Positions 24,301 through 35,750 of a DNA stretch of 64,000 bases are shown here, one piece after another. Origin of the DNA: Lycorma delicatula (taxonomy: Eukaryota; Arthropoda; Insecta; Hemiptera; Fulgoridae). The position numbers and the translations under genes are program-made. The stretch lies in the NCBI RefSeq assembly GCF_047948215.1, contig NC_134456.1:204770036-204834035 (forward strand). The letters are read 5' to 3'. Position 1 is the first letter of the stretch. Every line of letters starts with the position of its first letter. The notes under the pieces were generated by a model, which saw only the letters and a program-made list of their open reading frames with translations, ran no database searches and had not been told where the DNA came from.

Positions 24301-27197
24301 CAGCATTGCATTGCAAGTTTAACCTAGGACCTAACATGCGAACCATTTTAGGGGATAATGAAATGTTGCTGCTATCGCTAGTTTTTTTATAGTTTCTTAG
24401 GGCCACCCATTTACATTCTAATATTTAAAATGATTTTAAATTTGCTGTTCATGCAAATTGCAATAAAACAAATTATTATATTACTTTGAGATTATTTATG
24501 TGATTTATCTTCACTACAAGGAAATTTTATCTCAACTACCAAACATGCATAAGTTAGTGGTTATTTGTAATTGCATGAAAAATATTGCATACATGACTAC
24601 TGAGCTGCAGAACTCTGCTACCATGTTATGTGGAGTTACCCACCAAAAACCTTTGCACTATTTGTCATTTCTTTACAGTCTTTTCTCAATTAAAGGTAAC
24701 TAAGTAATTTTGGGAAAAATAGAATAAAACAAAACACTACTGTTTTCTAATCTACATTTACTGTCAATGCAGAAATTCATTATTTGTAGAGTAAAACATC
24801 ATGATTACATGATTCATATATTCATTACCTTATCCCTAAGAAGGCCAGTTGAGATTATGAATGTAAAAAATTTTTCGTTAATAATGAATAATAATGTGTT
24901 TATTTAACTGAATTTAAATGCGTAAAATTTTTTACTTATTTTTGGTTTTGATGTAAATATCAACATTAACAGTAAAATAGAAAACAGTAACTTGTAAATT
25001 ATGCAACAATTATTAAACCGGTCAGTTTTTTCACAATAATGCACTACTACTTTCCTATGATATGGAACAGAAATTTTATGAAAGTCCTGCTCAGTGAAAC
25101 ATTAAACCTTAACTTAATTATCCTTAAGGTTAATTATCAACGTGCAATGGCCTTGGCTGGTAGCATGATTTTGCGAGCTGCCAGGGGCTGTGCTGCAACT
25201 CGCATGTGGAATCTCGCCATAACTTGAGTCTGACTTCCTTGATGGCATGAACGTATTCATTATGGGCGTGCCGGTAGATCTGCAACACTCTCAGCGCGCA
25301 CGTCAACAATAATCCCTGTTAGGGGGCGATGCTGGTATCTTCTAGCAGACCTAACTCTTGCACGCAGCACGCTAAGGTCAGAGGACCACCTCTTTCCCGG
25401 GTTTCCTCCTGAGTTTAACAGACGGCTCCCCAGAAGCAGCAGTCATGATAGCTCCAGGCACTTCCTGATCAGCAGAATGGCCACTACCTAAGGGTCCGTC
25501 CATTGGCCGAGGCAGCTGTAGGACCCTATCGCTGGTCCGGCCGTGTTCAGCCATCAATTCCACCTCCTCTCTGTGCTCCATGCGCCATTCCAACCCCTGC
25601 AAGCCATGTGGCTGCAGCCACGCAGCCTGTGTTTATCCAGGCCCCTTAGGTTATAGCATCCTGAATCTGGAACTCTTAGACTGCCTCTGTAAACAATCTC
25701 GTAGATTATAAGCGTATGATCGCTCACACTGGCCTTGGGCCAGACAGTCAAACTACTTGTACTTTGCAGCAAGTTGCCGGTCACCAAAGTAACGTTCATG
25801 TAACTTTCTCCCGGTTCGGAAGAAAAAGTCGGCAGTTATTCTGCATCATTAATCAAGTAGAGGTTCCTGGCTTCCACAAACTGTTTGAGACCAGTGCTTT
25901 TGGGGTCCGTGAGCAGTGAACCCCAGACGGGAGACTTGGCATTAGTGTCCAGAGCAACCAGCACTCTGGTGCTCGGGAGGGCATCCAGAATCCTGCCCAA
26001 CTTTGCCAGCAAGTCATTGATATTCCATCCAAGCTGGAAGTATCCCAACACAAGTACAACATCTAGCAATTACAAAATGTGTAAAAAATGATGCTTCAAA
26101 ATTTGAACCTATACAATTTTTAATAAAAAATAACAAAAAGCTAAAACAAAGTTGTAAGCAGACTACCTGAGGTATCCTGAAGATTGTTTGAAATGTTTTG
26201 ATAATTAAAAAAATTGCTTTTCTTAATGGTTAAATTATACAATGTAAACCTATATTTTCCTTATGACTAATCTGTTGAAAAGATCTAACAATAGACTGTA
26301 TCTGTGGGTTGTATTATAGAAGTAGTCAAATTCTTTCTCTGTCCTATTTATTCACTTAACCAGAAAAGTATAATCATCCATTAAAGGAACTTTTTCAATT
26401 ATTCTTTGTATACATATTATACTTGAATATTCAAAAATTAGGTTTAGGTAGTGGTTAAAAATTCTCATCATTTTTCTCATAATTGACTTCTAAAAAATGT
26501 TGATATCTTTAATATCAATAGAACGAAGTTAATTTACAATTAACCTTAAAAGCATATTTTCAATTCAAATTTTTGGGACTTAGAACTATTTTCTTAGAAG
26601 ATCTTAGAGATGCAGTTTTAGAATCTGTAATCCACATAGTATTTAGTATGTATAGTATCATAGTATTTCACACACAGATGAGAAATACTAAATTTTTCTG
26701 CTTATTGGGTTTAATGATTTTCAGTAAGCCTCATTTTTACCCTTGAAAGTAATCAGGGCTTATCACCAGCTGCAACAAAATTCCTTGACCTATGTTTATT
26801 AATCTTTTCTTATTTTTAGCTCTTGAATCATTCCTTAATAAATTTTCCTTCCTTAGAGATCACTCTCATCAAATATTATTGTGCATTTTGAAGATTGTGT
26901 GTTTAAAATGGTAAAACTTGAAATATTTATTTCAGTATATGGGATTATTAGAAATTAATTGTAATAGGGATTAGTGGTAATGAACATTTTGGCTATTATA
27001 TTTCCTTTGTATAGAATTTAGTTTTAAAATAAACCACTAATTTTTTTTTTCAGACAGGTGAATTTATTCCTACACAAATAAAGGTTGGTGATAAGGTTTT
27101 GTTACCAGAGTATGGTGGAACGAAAGTGGAACTGGAGGAGAATAAAGAATACCATTTGTTCCGTGAAAGTGATATATTAGCAAAACTTGAACTTTGA
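16037..27197 (+). CDS. Hsp10: Mitochondrial 10 kDa heat shock protein (co-chaperonin, GroES family), complete, three coding exons
   Basis: Forms the heptameric lid that caps the Hsp60 ring in the mitochondrial matrix. Coding exons are 16037-16039 (the ATG alone), 16404-16574 and 27054-27197, joined by GT-AG introns in phase 0, giving 105 residues (family usual ~100-105). The N-terminus AVAQQAIKKLIPMFDRVLV carries the family opening (P-x-x-DRVLV). The mobile loop includes the GIVIP tripeptide region (residues ~32-36) that docks into Hsp60. TVVAVGPG and VGDKVLLPEYGG are the core strands, and the protein ends ESDILAKLEL. The second intron is 10.5 kb and holds several transposon relics. It shares a promoter with Hsp60. 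Confidence 0.97.
16404..16574 (+). CDS. Hsp10: Hsp10 coding exon 2
   Basis: Codes residues 2-58, including FDRVLVLRAEA, the mobile loop KTKSGIVIPEKSQGKV and HGTVVAVGPGSRNN. Acceptor TTTGCAG, donor GTGAGT. Confidence 0.96.
16575..17173. other. Hsp10 intron 2, 5' part
   Basis: AT-rich. Its last ~200 bases (from about 16960) are a decayed inverted counterpart of 20745-21050. Confidence 0.5.
17178..19277 (-). mobile_element. piggyBac-family DNA transposon with TTAA target sites, degenerate
   Basis: The element is bounded by TTAA at 17174-17177 and 19278-19281. The ends begin CACTTTAAGTGCTG and, on the other side, CACTTGAGTGCTG, so both terminal repeats and the target duplication are visible. 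It is about 2.1 kb long, close to full length for the family. Confidence 0.88.
17441..19049 (-). pseudogene. piggyBac transposase, broken
   Basis: Starts MASNNSYYDAVDVFVDLQ with the acidic N-terminus usual for the family. A plausible small intron (18928-18770, GTGAGT...CTTCAG) joins the acidic exon in frame to YSEESEVEEQNRI. The DDE_Tnp_1_7 body follows, with ITVDEGMCKFRGKLYFKQYI and GKYGHTLYTHRFYTSPALAA. The position normally held by a catalytic Asp in the 'VDNFYTSP' motif reads THRFYTSP. Several stops and shifts break the body after 18333. It cannot encode an active transposase. Confidence 0.8.
19282..20019. other. Hsp10 intron 2, between piggyBac and next fragment
   Basis: AT-rich with only short open frames. 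It may contain the decayed 5' part of the element whose C-terminal portion is at 20.02-20.47 kb. Confidence 0.4.
20020..20465 (+). mobile_element. Transposon-encoded protein fragment with a Cys/His-rich C-terminal segment
   Basis: Two shifted frames read SEHLVRLTRKLVNEQGI, then EDIKQELIQTQLKQFYEDD and DKKDCVSTCVDHVEVHKKK, ending with LFVCPHRHIIKLMID. This order (YEDD, a KKDCVS-like motif, LNELYVSL, VC.HxxIKLM) is that of a multicopy repeat-encoded protein I associate with aphid and cnidarian genomes. I cannot name the superfamily. Frames are broken. Confidence 0.45.
20466..22095. other. Hsp10 intron 2, central part
   Basis: AT-rich. It includes the right arm of the inverted repeat (20745-21050) and a TAA microsatellite. 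I see no coding segment. Confidence 0.5.
21322..21357. repeat. (TAA)12 microsatellite
   Basis: Uninterrupted TAA trinucleotide run of 36 bases. Confidence 0.97.
22100..23110 (-). mobile_element. Decayed mariner transposase
   Basis: Minus-strand translation in shifting frames follows a mariner transposase from start to past the middle. It shows an N-terminal MEQKHNNILFDFKNL helix-turn-helix start (near 23061), AIAEELNIGKE, then TADESWCFMYDLQTKNQST corresponding to the first catalytic-Asp block (GDEtW), SPGAQRPAKVRQEK and a later FYWEVMK. The Asp-motif Gly is lost and many stops are present. It sits in Hsp10 intron 2. Confidence 0.7.
23450..23960 (+). mobile_element. LINE ORF1 (gag-like) fragment
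   Basis: At 23620-23730 the plus strand reads KVSPFIISKVITASIGSPEN followed by VRKLRD, then in another frame VCHKSLNTNRSVI. This is the layout of the RRM-like ORF1 of insect jockey/R1-type LINEs (KVSPF-I--AI...G....-K-R ... SLN-SRGVI), and it parallels the copy at 52.3-52.7 kb. Frames are interrupted. Confidence 0.5.
23961..25129. other. Hsp10 intron 2, unassigned
   Basis: A 129-codon open frame on the minus strand (23888-24277) is unusually long for such AT-rich DNA but matches no family I recognise. It adjoins the LINE ORF1 piece and may be transposon-derived. The rest (24.3-25.1 kb) shows nothing. Confidence 0.35.
25130..26070 (-). mobile_element. R1-clade LINE, endonuclease-region fragment
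   Basis: Minus-strand frames read RVLVALDTNAKSPVWGSLLT, then GLKQFVEARNLYLIND, then (shifted) YMNVTLVTGNLL and ASVSDHTLIIYEI. These are the APE-type endonuclease motifs D-N-A-[RK]-S-P-x-W-G and S-D-H of R1-clade ORF2. The GC-rich tail to 25.13 kb continues the element in broken frames. It is opposite to Hsp10 within its second intron. Confidence 0.75.
26071..27053. other. Hsp10 intron 2, 3' end
   Basis: AT-rich. At 26930-27000 it holds one member of a direct-repeat pair whose partner lies past the gene at 27715-27782. Confidence 0.6.
27054..27197 (+). CDS. Hsp10: Hsp10 coding exon 3
   Basis: Codes residues 59-105 and the TGA stop: TGEFIPTQIKVGDKVLLPEY onward to ILAKLEL. It is preceded by a T-tract and CAG acceptor. 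Confidence 0.96.
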   Translation, partial: TGEFIPTQIKVGDKVLLPEYGGTKVELEENKEYHLFRESDILAKLEL

Positions 27198-27448
27198 GTT
27201 AATTATGATAAATTATAATTGTTATTAATGACTAAATTAATTTGTAGAAGACTTAAATGTATGATGAGATAGAACATATAAAGTTTGTTACCTGAACTTT
27301 CATGAAAATTGGTAGTGAATGATTTTTTTTTTTTTGAAATGACTTAATTGTGTATGGAAGTTTTACTTGTGCTGTTTTCTAGTTTTGTTTATTGTTTTTT
27401 TTTTTTTTATTATTATTACAACATTTAGTATAGCTGTAATTTTTCAAA

Positions 27449-27454
27449 AATAAA
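27449..27454 (+). promoter_or_regulatory. Hsp10: Hsp10 polyadenylation signal
   Basis: AATAAA about 250 bases after the Hsp10 stop, the first such signal downstream, followed by a T/G-rich stretch. Confidence 0.65.
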
Positions 27455-27782
27455 TTTAAAAGTTTATCTTGTTGCGTATTTTGTTTCGTTATTCAACCAT
27501 AGTATTTTTATTTTGTCTTGAAGTAGGATTATTAATAATTGACAATTTATTGTCTCCTTTTATAAAGGAGGCTATCATTTAAAACACTTAAGTGTTTTAA
27601 TTTAAGGCTAAAATCAAAAGCATAGTGGATTGTTGTTGGGTGCATGTCACAAGAAATAAGTTTTTTTCATCTATGAAAAATGTTCATTTTCATGAATTTA
27701 TCAAAATTATATTTATATTTCAGCGAATGGGATTATTAGAAATTATTCATTTATAGTGGTAATGAACATTTGGCTGTTCATA

Positions 27783-29700
27783 TCTTCCTACAAGTCAAAA
27801 CAATAAACACATGCAAAGATTGAGGAGACAACTAAAAGACCCACCACTGTAGCCAACTTATTCAACTATTATTTAGATTATCACATCAGTAGCTTTCCCC
27901 TGGTCTTATTTTTTGTAGCAAATTATAAATAATTTACAAAAAAAGTAGGGAAAGTTATAAATGAAAACTGTGCTGTTCAAATGAAAGTTTCTCTTCAAGT
28001 TGCAATAAAAATATATTTATTTTTACCCAAAGATATTGAATATTCCAAAAAACTAATTGATGACTGTGTGCAATCATAAAAGAAGAGAGCTATGAATTTC
28101 AGTGGTGAATTTTGATTTTTTTTTCAACTGGGATTCAGATACAGTATTTTAAACATTATAAAGTTTTTTCTTAATTATAATTATATTTATTTGAAGAAAT
28201 TATATTTATTTATATTTACTTAATTCAAAAACTAAGAATTGGAAATGTGTTTAGTAGTTCCACAATATTAGATAATGAAAAAAAATGTATGTGCTGACTT
28301 TTTAAATATAAGCTTGAAATACACGTTTTAGAAAAAAATTGAAAACCTATTAAATAATGAAAAAAATAAATTGAAAACCTCAGTTTTATAATCTGTTAAT
28401 AGGTAGCCAACTATGACAGATTCAGTTCCTAGAAGAAAAGCTTAATTTTTCCTTACTAACATTCTACTGTCAATTGAATTTTTTTCAGGATCTATGTGAA
28501 AGGTAAGCTTGAGTAGAAGACATTAAAAAAAAAAAAATGGGCTTAAAAGCTGTTGGCAGATCTAGTCCTAAGCTGAAAAATATCAATGTAGAAATGTAAT
28601 TTTTTTGTAATTCATGTGTAAATGTCCTTGCATTAAAAGTACTAAATTTGTCTTATTTTTACTGATTTTCTTTTTTTCATTTTTTCTAATCGTTTCAATT
28701 TTTATATAACAATGGTAGTGAAATTAGGCATTTTTTTCTATATTTTATTTAATAAATTTTCATTTATTTGAACTTATACAGATCATCAATCTTAAGTGTC
28801 CAGCTCCAGCTTTTGTGCAATCCTGCTGAATAATAAAATTGTATTTATTCAAAGAAGGAAGGTGTCAGCTCACAGAGGGGACTGCCTGTTACTAGAAGTT
28901 TGTGTGATCATGTACTGTATCGTACAGAGTTCATTAATGAAAATATTTCATAAATAACCATAATTTACAAAACACCATCTAAGTAGTACACCCACCTAAT
29001 TTTTAATTTTATATTTGGAGAAAAAATTATTTTTCAATTCATTTCTCTGTACTTTACATGATTTTTCATTGGGACTTTCACATGTAGTTATTCCAAACTT
29101 TTTCTAAGTGCATTTTTCCAATTATTACCTGCTTCTTACACTTTTCAGATATTAATGATATTCTTGTTTAACTTGTCAGAGTGTTATCTTGCTTTTTGTA
29201 ATTTGTTGTGATCTTTGCACATATGATAATTATCCATACTAGAAAATTATTAGAAAAATAACAGTTCAAAAAATCATTTATTGGATGGACTGTAACTAAC
29301 TACCTAATGCTTAAATATAAAACCTTTCTAATGTGTTTCTCAGATGTATTATTGTTAATCATATGGACTGTATTCCCATTAAACATAACTAGTACCTCTG
29401 TTCCCCAAAGTATAAAATATTAGGACACTGTTCAATAAATCTTGTTACACTTTGAACTGCCAATCAGTTTTCATACTTTTCATTGTTACAAAATAATTGT
29501 TAGCCTACCCATACTCTCATCCTTGGATTATTGTAAATTTAGAATGAGTTTTAAAGATCCAAAATCTGGTATTTCAGATTTTTATTTGGTATTTGTAAAT
29601 GTTACTGATTTAGACTGATATTTAATAAAAGTTATATTTTCATGTGTTAAGTTCATGAACATTTACTAAAAAAAAAATATGCATTTATAACTAAACACTT
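27783..29700. other. Intergenic AT-rich DNA
   Basis: Between Hsp10 and the 30-kb LINE. No reading frame with recognisable protein similarity, no RNA gene and no bounded repeat seen. Confidence 0.5.
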
Positions 29701-29755
29701 GTGGGTTTATATATTGGCAAAAGCTTAGCTGTTCCCCGTATGTGACAAGCCATAG

Positions 29756-30325
29756 ATGTACGTCTTGAAAGCTGGACCAAACAGAGAAGTACAGTACTTT
29801 CTAGAGCATGGGAGAAGACACTACTTTGTTGTGCACAGACCCCTGATGGCAGTAGCAGTTTTCTCAGCATTGACAGACTTTAACTACATGGTATTCTTAT
29901 CTATGCACAATTATGTTTATAACTGCAGTGGTAGAATGGACTACCATGGTACTGATCCAAAACAAAATCTGCATCAGCTTACCCAATACTACAACCATGA
30001 CGGTTTGGTGAAAACTGTAGTCCAATTTCCTGCAGGCACCAGTCAGTAATAACCCCTTGTTCGCAGTCTCCATCACAACCTGTTCTTACTTGTCGGCAAA
30101 CCCAGTCAGGGCTGTCCCAACTGTGCAAAGGACAGAACTTTGTTATTCATAATATACCACAGTGTTGCCACCAACACTAAGCCCTGTGAAACATCAGAAC
30201 TCGTGCTAATCCCCACCTTTCCCTCGGCAGAACCATCTTTTACTGACGTAATGCTGGATTATCCTCCTCGGGTATTGACTGCCCAGAATATCATTCCCCA
30301 TGTTACACTATTGAATACATTTTAA
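29756..30325 (+). other. Unassigned open frames, probably repeat-derived
   Basis: Two consecutive open frames (29756-30049, 97 codons; 30140-30325, 61 codons) lie in a patch richer in G+C than its flanks. The peptide VQYFLEHGRRHYFVVHRPLM has a faint resemblance to an LTR-retrotransposon RNase H strand, too weak to call. Confidence 0.25.
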
Positions 30326-30449
30326 CATCAAACAAGATCATGACCAGAATCATGTGATTTGTAAAGTATGATATAGAATACAGTCACTATTTATTTTATT
30401 TGTTAAATATATTGGTATTGAGAATATACAAAAATATCATCATAAAAAC

Positions 30450-32650
30450 CAAATGTTTAGCCTTCAGGTATATTTCTTAGTTCTTCCTTGTTCTGAACAT
30501 TTGTCCTTGGTCCAAGGATGCCTCATTAAGATTTGACTTTCTAACAATTGAATTTTCTCAAGTTCTAATTTATTTGATATTTTCAGTGTTTTTACACCAT
30601 ACAAGCACCGCTTTCTACTGTCTGATAGTGTCTCAGTTTAATTCCATGCAATAGTGATTTCTTGTTGTAAATACAACAACCACCCTCCCCATTTTATCCA
30701 CCCTTCACTTGAGTTGTTCACTCTCATTATTGTTTATTGTTATCCACTCACCGAGATACTTGAAACCCTCTTGTCTTTTTAATGTTGTTAATATCAATTC
30801 GCCCAATCAATTTGGTTTATCATTGATTAGAAATTCTATTTTGGGATATGAAATCTGTAATCCTATTTTCCTCACTTGTATAATAAAATTTTGGAATTTT
30901 CTGTTAAATCTGTGACCAAAGCAATATTGTTGGCAAATGTCAGATAATCTACATAGACCTTGTTTTTACCTGCTCCCAATTCTACCCCTTTGGTTTCTGA
31001 TTTTCTCTATTGCTTTATTACCTTCTCCAGGGCTCAATTAAAAGGCAATGGCAAGAAACCATATCCCTGCCTTATACCTGTGTTGATCCCAAATTCTATA
31101 GAGAATCCACCCATAAATCTGATTTTGTATCTGTGAGAACATATTTGATAATGCATATCATTTTATTTCCCAATTCCAGAGATGTTGATTGATGAAGCAG
31201 ATTTGTTCTGCGCATGATCTGTATCTCTGAAATCCTTGATATTCACGCAACTCAAGATCCAACTTTTCTTCAGCTTGCTTTAAGAGGGCTGTAAATAAGA
31301 TTTTATAAGTCACCAGCAGAAGTGAGATTCCTCTGTAATTTTTGGGATTGACTTACAACCTATTTTATGCAGCAGGTGGATTATTGCTGATTTCCAGTCC
31401 TCTGGGATCATCTCTGTCCTCCAGTGACCCTCACCAAATGTCCTTGGAATCACAATCTATGCATTTACATAGTTCAGCTTTTATTTTGTTTTCACCCAAT
31501 GCTTTGTGATTTTTGAGTGATTAATAAATATTTTAATTTCTTCTAAATCTGGTAGCTGTGATTCTTGATGCTGTTTCCAGTTGTCTGAGAATGTGAGTTT
31601 CTCTTGTGGTGAAGGGCAGTTGTGTAAAGTCTCAAAGAAGTCTAAGAATATTTAAATTTTCTGTTTGGAGCTAGTTTGCATGTATTGGGATCCTTTAGTA
31701 ATAGCATCGGTAAAGTATATTTCATTAGTTATTTTTTGAATATTTGATATTATTCTCTGCTATTGTTCTTGCTAAATTCTTCAGTTCATTCCCCATCAAT
31801 TGTCTCGTTGCATTTTTGAAGTTATTTTCCTATCTTCTGAGAATCTATCTTTATTAACTAGAGTTTTATTAATATTCCACGACTTTTGTCTTCTAATGCT
31901 TGTTTGCATTCTCCATTTTACCAAATATATTTATTCTTTTTGGTTATTGGTGCTGATTGCACTATGTTGGTTTTTAGGTCCCACCAACTGTCCATCATTT
32001 TATCTTTAAGTTCATCATTTAATGTTACTGGATTCAGCTTGTTAGTGTCTTAACTTGGGATTATGGTTTTATTAAATGTTAATCTAATCTTGACTTTGGC
32101 AACAGATATATAATTATCTGACATAGTTGCTGATTTTTATCACTCGCATGGTGTGGTTTTCTGGGATTTTTTTTCAGGTATTTATCTACTTTTCCCAATA
32201 ATCTTCTACTTCTTGTCTTTCATTTTTCTTCTGATTTTTATCATTTGTTGATGTATGAACATTTAGCATAGTGCAAATTTTATTGATAGATTTAAAAATC
32301 AACGCTGATGTTCTTTCATGTACTGGATCAAAATTCACTATAGTCGATGATTGTAGTACTGGTTATAAATTCACTTCCAAAAATCAGTGTTCCTGAAAGT
32401 ATCTTGCTTGTGGATTTACTCTTGTGTATTTTATACCCAATTATTCATACATATCATTGTGTATGTGAATCTTGTTTCCTGCACTGCAGTGATATTTTAC
32501 TTCTCAAGAAAGTTTGTTATAGTTTTAAGCTCTTCCACTTTCAGAAGTGATTGGACATTCAGAGTAGCAATTTAGTAATCTTTCTGAATGCAATATTATT
32601 AGATGTTTGCTGGTGTTGTATGTTAAGTATTTTTTTGAGTGTCAGACTCA
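30450..32650 (-). mobile_element. APE-type non-LTR retrotransposon (endonuclease plus reverse transcriptase), degenerate
   Basis: The minus strand, 5' to 3', reads an endonuclease start ATLNVQSLLKVEELKTITNF near 32570. Then come MIPEDWKSAIIHLLHK (~31400), NYRGISLLLVTYKILFTALL (~31330), RSCAEQICFINQH (~31210) and LTFANNIALVT (~30940), which is the reverse-transcriptase YADD box changed to FANN. The thumb/C-terminal ILGPRT-like region is near 30500. Stops and shifts occur throughout. The clade is not settled; CR1/L2-like or a related group is possible. Confidence 0.78.
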
Positions 32651-32877
32651 ATTTAATACTAAATACTGTGCACCCCCAAAATCCGAACATATGTTGATGC
32701 GTCACCATCAGTGGAGGATTGGATCCCTTATGGGATAAATTTCTTTCACAAACTACTTTCTGTTATTGATTATATTATACTTGTTTGTCTGAATAGTGTT
32801 CCAACTACCCAAGATGCACTCTCACAGTTTAAGGTAAGAAAGGATTGATGTTTAGTTCAGTTATAATATTGTCATTA

Positions 32878-34169
32878 CGAGGGTTATATTTTTTCAAGGT
32901 CTGATCGGTCGCGAAATAAAAACCCGTGCAAAAATCGGATGAACCTTTGCGCAGCGTCTCTAGTAAGGCCTTCAATCACGCAGCGTTACTGCGTGTAGTT
33001 CTGAACACGCAGCTAGCACGTAAACATGTCTACAACAATAGCATCTCCCGCCAAGTGTGAAGAGCGTGCGGTAATTCGATTTCTTCAGGCTGAGGGGTGT
33101 AATGCAGCTGAAATTCATCGACGAATAAGTAATGTGTACGGTGAAACTTCAATGAGTGACGACAATGGTACAGGAACTTCAATGGTGCACGACGTACAGA
33201 TGTTCATGATGCAGGCAGTAAGGGAAGGAAGCCAGTGTCAACCGATGATCTCGTTGAGCGAGTGGATGAGGCAATTCGAGAAAATCGTCGGTTCACAATT
33301 TCTGTATTGGGCGATTCGTTTCCTGAAATTTCAAGGTCAGCTCTCTACACCATTAGAGACTTCAGTACCGCAAACTGTGTGCGAGGTGGGTTCCCAAGAT
33401 GCTCTCCGACCATCACAAAACAATGAGAATGGACGCCTCCCTAACGTTTCTCCAGCGCTACCACAATGAAGGAGAAGATTTTTTGAACAAAATTGTCACA
33501 TGGGTCCATTTCGAAACTGAAGAAGCAAAAGAACAATCCAAACAGTGGATGCATTCTCATTCTCGCAGTAAACCAAAGAAGTTCCAGCAAACCTTCTCCA
33601 ACAGAAAGTGTATGGCTACTGTGTTCTGGGACCGGAATGGAGTTCTCTTTGTGGAATTCATGGAACGTGCCACGACCATCACTGCAGCCTCATACTGCGT
33701 GACTCTTCAACGTCTACGAAGGGCAATTCAGAATAAGCAGAGAGGAATGTTGTCATCAGGCATTGTCTTTCTCCATGACACTGCTTCTTTGTTACAGAAC
33801 AAAGAAGCTCTTGCAGCGTTTTGGTTGGGAAGTGTTTGATCACCCACCATACAGCTCGGACTTGGCTCCATCCGATCGATTTTCACCTCTTTGCTCACAT
33901 GAAACGCTGGCTAGGAGGACAACATTTTGGCACAGACATCGAGCTGCAGACTAGCGTAGAAACATGGCTGAAAACACAGGCGGCTCCGTACTATGACGAG
34001 GGTATTGGAAAGTTGGTACCATGTTACGACAAATGTCTAAATCGGAGTGGCGTCTATGTAGAGAAATTATTGCGTAACTATGTAAGTACTTGTTACAAAT
34101 AAATTTTTTTAAATTTTCACTGTGGTTTTAATTTCGTGACCGATCGGGCCTTGAAAAAAATAAACCTCG
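32878..34169 (+). mobile_element. Mariner element, end to end, with TA target duplication
   Basis: The 1292-bp element has inverted terminal repeats. The left end is CGAGGGTTATATTTTTTCAA, and the right end in reverse complement is CGAGGTTTATTTTTTTCAAG. Both continue to GATCGGTC-CGAAAT. It is flanked by TA at 32876-32877 and 34170-34171. Size and ends fit Mos1-type mariners (~1.29 kb). Confidence 0.93.
33026..34102 (+). pseudogene. Mariner transposase, inactivated
   Basis: Starts MSTTIASPAKCEERAVIRFL and follows the mariner order in three frames: AAEIHRRISNVYG (HTH), DNRRF-type linker, QRYHNEGEDFLNKIVTWVHF, KKFQQTFSNRKCMATVFWDR, SSGIVFLHDTAS, FDHPPYSSDLAPSD and a YDKCLN terminus. The first catalytic-Asp block, normally TGDEtW, is reduced to TW by loss of about three codons near 33498. 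The second block has HDTA for HDNA. At least two frameshifts separate the open segments, so it is dead. Confidence 0.9.
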
Positions 34170-34171
34170 TA

Positions 34172-35645
34172 TAATCTATCCAACTGCACATGGTGGTAAG
34201 GAGGCGTACTTTGCCGACCTTATCAAACCTGTTTGAAAAAAACATGGTTGCTCAAACAAAAAAGTGCCACCATTAGCATTTGCGATCTTTTTCAATTATA
34301 TTAAAATAATCCATTTAAAAGATCTTTCTACCAATTTATTTAAAATTAAATCTTTTTTATTTACAGAATCAATATTATTCAGGAGTTTCAAATAACAGTT
34401 AAGTAGAATTTTCTGCATGTACTCAGATCCTTATCAATAAATGCCTTCAAAACTGCTTCTTTATTTATTTATCTTTACAGAGTTGCCTCCTTATTAGATA
34501 TTATTATTTTGATGAATTTGTAATACTTCAATCGTCTTTTTGTATCCATTTTTTTTTCTTTGTAAAGCTGCCTGATAAAGTTTTTTTTCAGTTTCCCATG
34601 AACTTCCAGCAACTGCTCTAATATATGCTTTTTATTGTTGTGGACTAACATACCTATCATTCTAACATAAAAAGGAAATGCTAAAAATTAAATATCCAGT
34701 ATTCAATTAGTAGCATTATCCAAAAAGAAGAAGGTAATTAATTAAGTATGTGGTAATCTAATTTTAAGTTTTTATTTATTAAAATAGCCGAGACATTTTT
34801 TTTATAAACTGTTATTACAATTTTTTACAACTGACTTCCAAATGCATTTCATTTGTCCCAAAAAAGCAAAAAATTAATTTTTTAATTTCTTTTAAACTTA
34901 AACTAATATTTTAGACCAAGTAATTAAAAATTCATATGTAATGCCTATAATTAAAATAATATCGAATACTTTTATGAAAACAGACACCATTTTCTCTTCA
35001 GACAATTGAGTTAAAAAAATTTGTGGTTGAAAATTCGTCTATGCAGGCGAGATGAATACTTTCTACTTGGAGACAGTCTTGGGTTATTTTTTGGGTGATT
35101 TTTGTATCATGTTCTTGTATTCCGATATTTTTGTTAATGTTATATATTCCGATATTAGTTTGTTTATTTACTATTGGAAAAGCAAGAACAAATTCGTAAA
35201 ATATGAAGTAAAATTAGAATTATTTTCTCATAAGATATACGCTTAATTTGTAACTCACAGGTTTGAATTACCAACCTAATCAGATATGCGTAGCACATTT
35301 AAAACAATATTTCTTTGTAAATTGTAATACAAAAACAAATTATTTTTATATATAAACTGTCATAATTTTCAGATCATTAAATAAAAAGAAATTAAAATTA
35401 TCTTCCAAAAGATAATCAAAATAATTCATAAGCAAACTACCATGGTTTTTAGTATTTTTCCAAGAACTGAAAAGATTAAGTGTTATTTTTTATATAAAAT
35501 ACTGATTGTTGTATCAGTTTTGTCATCATTGGGCAAACCATCTAATAGTTTATCCTCCTAACATTCACTGTTGAAACCTTTCTGGCGACAGCTGTAGTAC
35601 TATTGTCGACTGTTCCCTTAGTTTGTCAGTGGCACGCAATTTACG
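34172..35645. other. Intergenic region and Rrp6 5' flank
   Basis: AT-rich to about 35500. The 100 bases before the Rrp6 ATG are more balanced in composition and probably contain its promoter and 5' UTR. No core promoter motif is convincing. Confidence 0.5.
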
Positions 35646-35750
35646 ATGGAACATAGCCCGTTGGGTGAAAATTCTGAAAGTGGGGTTGTTAATAAAACTA
35701 TTACAGAAACTTCAGACGAAGATTCAGAGTTGCTGCAACATTACGCAAAA
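35646..35750 (+). CDS. Rrp6: Rrp6 exon 1
   Basis: Thirty-five codons starting MEHSPLGENSESG, acidic, ending LLQHYAK before GTAAGT. The start is the only ATG giving a frame that joins exon 2. This N-terminal stretch is poorly conserved, so identity rests on the exons that follow. Confidence 0.75.

Larger units (their letters stand above)
26930..27782. repeat. Direct repeat pair flanking the last Hsp10 exon
   Basis: 26930-27000 and 27715-27782 share ATGGGATTATTAGAAATTA and GTGGTAATGAACATTT in the same order and orientation, with small differences between. Confidence 0.8.
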
